A stretch of 64,000 nt of DNA, taken from assembly GCA_018829445.1 (NCBI GenBank), contig JAHJTV010000087.1:1-64000 (forward strand), in the 5' to 3' direction. The position numbers were made by a program, and so were the translations under genes. Positions 61,697 through 64,000 of the stretch are shown piece after piece; within the stretch, counting starts at the first letter, position 1, and each line of letters begins with the position of its first letter. Under the pieces are notes generated by a model. The model was not told the origin of the DNA, did no database searches, and saw only the letters and a program-made list of their open reading frames with translations. Source of the DNA: a bacterium. Its GTDB lineage: Bacteria; SAR324; XYD2-FULL-50-16.

Positions 61697-64000
61697 TACA
61701 ATTTTTATTTCGATTTTATGTTTTCTGTTGTCCGAAACAGCTGCTTTTGCAGATCAAACCTCCATGCACCCACAGATTCCCCTTGTGGATCTGAATGGCA
61801 CACACGTGTTAACATCCGGCAATCCGGTTTCCACAATGAAAACCTGCGGTGCCTGCCATGATACGGATTATATTGAAAAACACAATTATCATGCGCTTCT
61901 GGGATTGAATGAATTCGGTCATCCGGATACGGAGTACCAGGGGTACTCATGGGAGCTGACCAGTGGCATGTTTGGCGCCTGGAATCCCCTGAGATATGAA
62001 GTTTTGTCTGACATGAACGATGAGCGAATTGACCTGGGAACTGTCGATTGGATTCGTCGGTTCGGAGCCTTTCACGCAGGTGGAGGACCAGCTTCTTATG
62101 GCCGGGATGGTACTCCGTTTTCTGATTACACACAAAACGACAAAAACAGGGTTGAAACGAGTGTCTACGAATCAAATTCCGGAAACAGAATAGCCTGGGA
62201 TTGGAAAAAGTCAGGCACCATTGAACACAACTGTTTTCTGTGTCATACTGATGCCCCGAATAACCAGTCTCGAATTCACGAGATCGAGCAGGGTAATTTC
62301 AAATGGGTCAACACCGCTACCTTATTGACGAAAGGTATCATTGAAAAAAACGGATCCGGCTGGGTCTGGAATCGAGATTCATTCCAGGCTGATGGCAAAA
62401 TAAAAGAAGGGCTTCTGACTATCCGGGAACCCAAAACAGGGAATTGCGGCATATGCCATCCCATGGTACAGGATGATCCATCAAGAGGATTTATTTCAGC
62501 AGAAGGTTTTACACATAAAAAATCTTCGGGAGAGATATTTTCCCCGTTTCTCATCAGTAAGTCGGTTAACAATGTAAAAAACAAAAACAGTCTATTCCGA
62601 AGCTGGGATATTCATGCAGAGAGGCAGCTGGGATGCAACAGCTGTCATTTTTCCATTAATAATCCCGCCTTTTATCAGGAATCGGAGCGGACACGACCCA
62701 AGCATTTGAGATGTGAAGGTCGGAAAATGAGCATTGGCGATTTTTTGAAACGACCCAGCCATAAACTCGCCAACATGAGAATCCGCCACGAGATAGAGTT
62801 TTCAGAACCCGATAATATTGTTCATCGTTGCGAATCTTGTCATGATCCCTATACCGGCCACGATTTTTTGCCTTATAAAAAGCGGCACATCTGGGCGCTT
62901 GGATGTGAAAGCTGTCATATTCCAACAATTAATGCGCCCGCACTTCAGCAGCTCGACTGGTCGATTTTGACTGAAGAGGGAGGAGCAGTTGAAACCTATC
63001 GGGGTGTACCTGAATCAGGCGAGGTTGGTTATGATACAGTTGTTACCGGCTATTCTCCGAGCTGGTTTACTCGAACTCTGGCCGGAAAGTCCTCGCTCCT
63101 GCCGTATAACCTCGTCACGTCACTTTACTGGGTGGAAGGTGATCCTCAGAGGCCCGTCAGAAAAGCGATCCTGGAAAAGCTGTATTTGAATGGAAAGCAC
63201 TACCGACCTGACATATTAAAGCTTTTTGATCAAAACAAAGATGGAAAGCTGGATCTGAAGGAACAGGTTCTGAATTCTCCGGAGAAAGTTGCTTTTATAA
63301 GAAATGAGTTGATAAAACTGGGTGTTCAGCACCCTGAATTAAACGCTGAAATCAGACCTTTCAGCGTTCATCACGGGGTTACCGGCCGAAAGGGTGCTTT
63401 GAAAGATTGTTACGAATGTCACGGCAGTCAGTCTCGGTTTACACAGCCCGTAGTACTGGCATCCTATTTACCTGATTACGTCATTCCTCAATTGGCACCG
63501 AATTCATTCATAGAACTTGAAGGCGAGTTGAATCGATTAGAGGACGGATCACTGGTTTTTAATCCCCGACCAAAAGCCAGGGGATTATATTTGCTTGGAC
63601 GATACCGAAACAACTGGGTGGATATTATCGGACTGTTGGCTTTGGTTGGCGTGATATTCGGTGTTGCATTGCATGGTGGACTAAGAATATTGACATCAAA
63701 GACCATCAAACATAGAGATAAGGTGATTTCCAGAGAATACATGTATCCGGTATATGAGCGATTATGGCATTGGCTACAGGCTGGTTCTATTATCATGTTT
63801 ATTATTACCGGATTGGAAATACATTTTGCCGACAAATTCAGCTTGCTGGGATATGTCAATGCAGTGAGGATACACGAGATTGTGGCTTTTGTTTTCATTG
63901 CCAATGCGTTGTTATCCATAGCGTACCACATAACTGCCGGTGAAATTAAGAACTACCTGCCTCAACCCGCGAGTTTTATTGATGAATCATGGAAACAGGT
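61683..64000 (+). CDS. Heptaheme cytochrome fused to a b561-type membrane cytochrome (incomplete at window end)
   Basis: The frame is open from the ATG at 61683 to the window edge (over 770 residues). A signal peptide (ending AAFA near residue 24) is followed by a periplasmic part with seven CXXCH sites: CGACH, CFLCH, CGICH, CNSCH, CESCH twice and CYECH. An EF-hand-like loop DQNKDGKLDLKE lies near residue 520. Hydrophobic helices begin around residue 645. Histidines in YERLWHWLQAG and AVRIHEIVAF resemble formate-dehydrogenase gamma or thiosulfate-reductase cytochrome b, which binds two b hemes and quinone. It overlaps the OTR gene by 14 bases and is its likely quinone-linked partner. Confidence 0.85.
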   Translation, partial: MKKFNTIFISILCFLLSETAAFADQTSMHPQIPLVDLNGTHVLTSGNPVSTMKTCGACHDTDYIEKHNYHALLGLNEFGHPDTEYQGYSWELTSGMFGAWNPLRYEVLSDMNDERIDLGTVDWIRRFGAFHAGGGPASYGRDGTPFSDYTQNDKNRVETSVYESNSGNRIAWDWKKSGTIEHNCFLCHTDAPNNQSRIHEIEQGNFKWVNTATLLTKGIIEKNGSGWVWNRDSFQADGKIKEGLLTIREPKTGNCGICHPMVQDDPSRGFISAEGFTHKKSSGEIFSPFLISKSVNNVKNKNSLFRSWDIHAERQLGCNSCHFSINNPAFYQESERTRPKHLRCEGRKMSIGDFLKRPSHKLANMRIRHEIEFSEPDNIVHRCESCHDPYTGHDFLPYKKRHIWALGCESCHIPTINAPALQQLDWSILTEEGGAVETYRGVPESGEVGYDTVVTGYSPSWFTRTLAGKSSLLPYNLVTSLYWVEGDPQRPVRKAILEKLYLNGKHYRPDILKLFDQNKDGKLDLKEQVLNSPEKVAFIRNELIKLGVQHPELNAEIRPFSVHHGVTGRKGALKDCYECHGSQSRFTQPVVLASYLPDYVIPQLAPNSFIELEGELNRLEDGSLVFNPRPKARGLYLLGRYRNNWVDIIGLLALVGVIFGVALHGGLRILTSKTIKHRDKVISREYMYPVYERLWHWLQAGSIIMFIITGLEIHFADKFSLLGYVNAVRIHEIVAFVFIANALLSIAYHITAGEIKNYLPQPASFIDESWKQ

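Noticed and set aside
1..64000. CRISPR arrays, tRNA or rRNA genes
   Set aside because: No regularly spaced direct repeats and no sequence folding as tRNA or matching rRNA were noticed on reading; a covariance-model scan would be the decisive test.

Overview
The window comes from a Gram-negative bacterium with an anaerobic, sulfur- and quinone-based energy metabolism. Evidence for the Gram-negative envelope is several lipobox proteins, beta-barrel candidates and a LolCDE-like transporter. Evidence for the metabolism is three multiheme cytochrome modules, a Tat-exported iron-sulfur protein, Hdr-type electron-transfer proteins, TusA and DsrE sulfur carriers, and a membrane-bound hydrogenase-4-like complex. 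The gene families are those of Desulfobacterota, Geobacter-like or SAR324-type lineages. No rRNA or other phylogenetic marker is present, so that placement is an inference.

Layout. (1) 1-14.5 kb is accessory: the start of an IS1595-type transposase, a small lipoprotein, a 1-kb non-coding hairpin-rich stretch, an AlaX tRNA-editing protein, a rhodanese, a RadD-like helicase, Uup, two sensor kinases, a decayed brnT-brnA toxin-antitoxin pair, a GNAT acetyltransferase and an intact Phd/ParE-type module with its operator. (2) 14.6-21.9 kb, minus strand, is a six-gene hydrogenase-4/Ehr-like operon whose large subunit has lost the NiFe-binding cysteine motifs. (3) 22.3-36.7 kb holds a lipoprotein, an outer-membrane barrel candidate, a HEAT-repeat/family-2 glycosyltransferase fusion, a diiron-type/degenerate GGDEF/degenerate receiver fusion, a response-regulator kinase and several oxidoreductases. 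(4) 36.7-45.0 kb, minus strand, is a cluster coding ArsR, TusA, MvhD, HdrA-GltD, HdrA, a small winged-helix-like protein, HdrC, HdrB, DsrE, DsrE2 and an Old-Yellow-Enzyme flavoprotein. A divergent PAS/sigma-54 activator, a sigma-54-like promoter and two matching 20-bp dyads suggest how it is controlled. (5) 47.3-50.1 kb has an MFS transporter, an enoyl-CoA hydratase family protein and a sigma-54 regulator relic without its AAA+ domain. (6) 50.8-64 kb carries two octaheme-tetrathionate-reductase (OTR) type systems with different quinone-linked membrane modules. They are separated by a minus-strand LolA/LolCDE/outer-membrane protein operon.

How the parts may work together (inference). The cytoplasmic Hdr/TusA/DsrE set would move sulfane sulfur and electrons, possibly by flavin-based bifurcation through the HdrA-GltD fusion. 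The Ehr-like complex would couple a soluble redox carrier to ion translocation. The periplasmic OTR modules would exchange electrons between the quinone pool and an oxidised sulfur or nitrogen compound. The most unusual object is the 1092-residue protein at 51737-55015, which joins a HybB/NrfD quinone module to a 13-heme domain including one CX3CH site.
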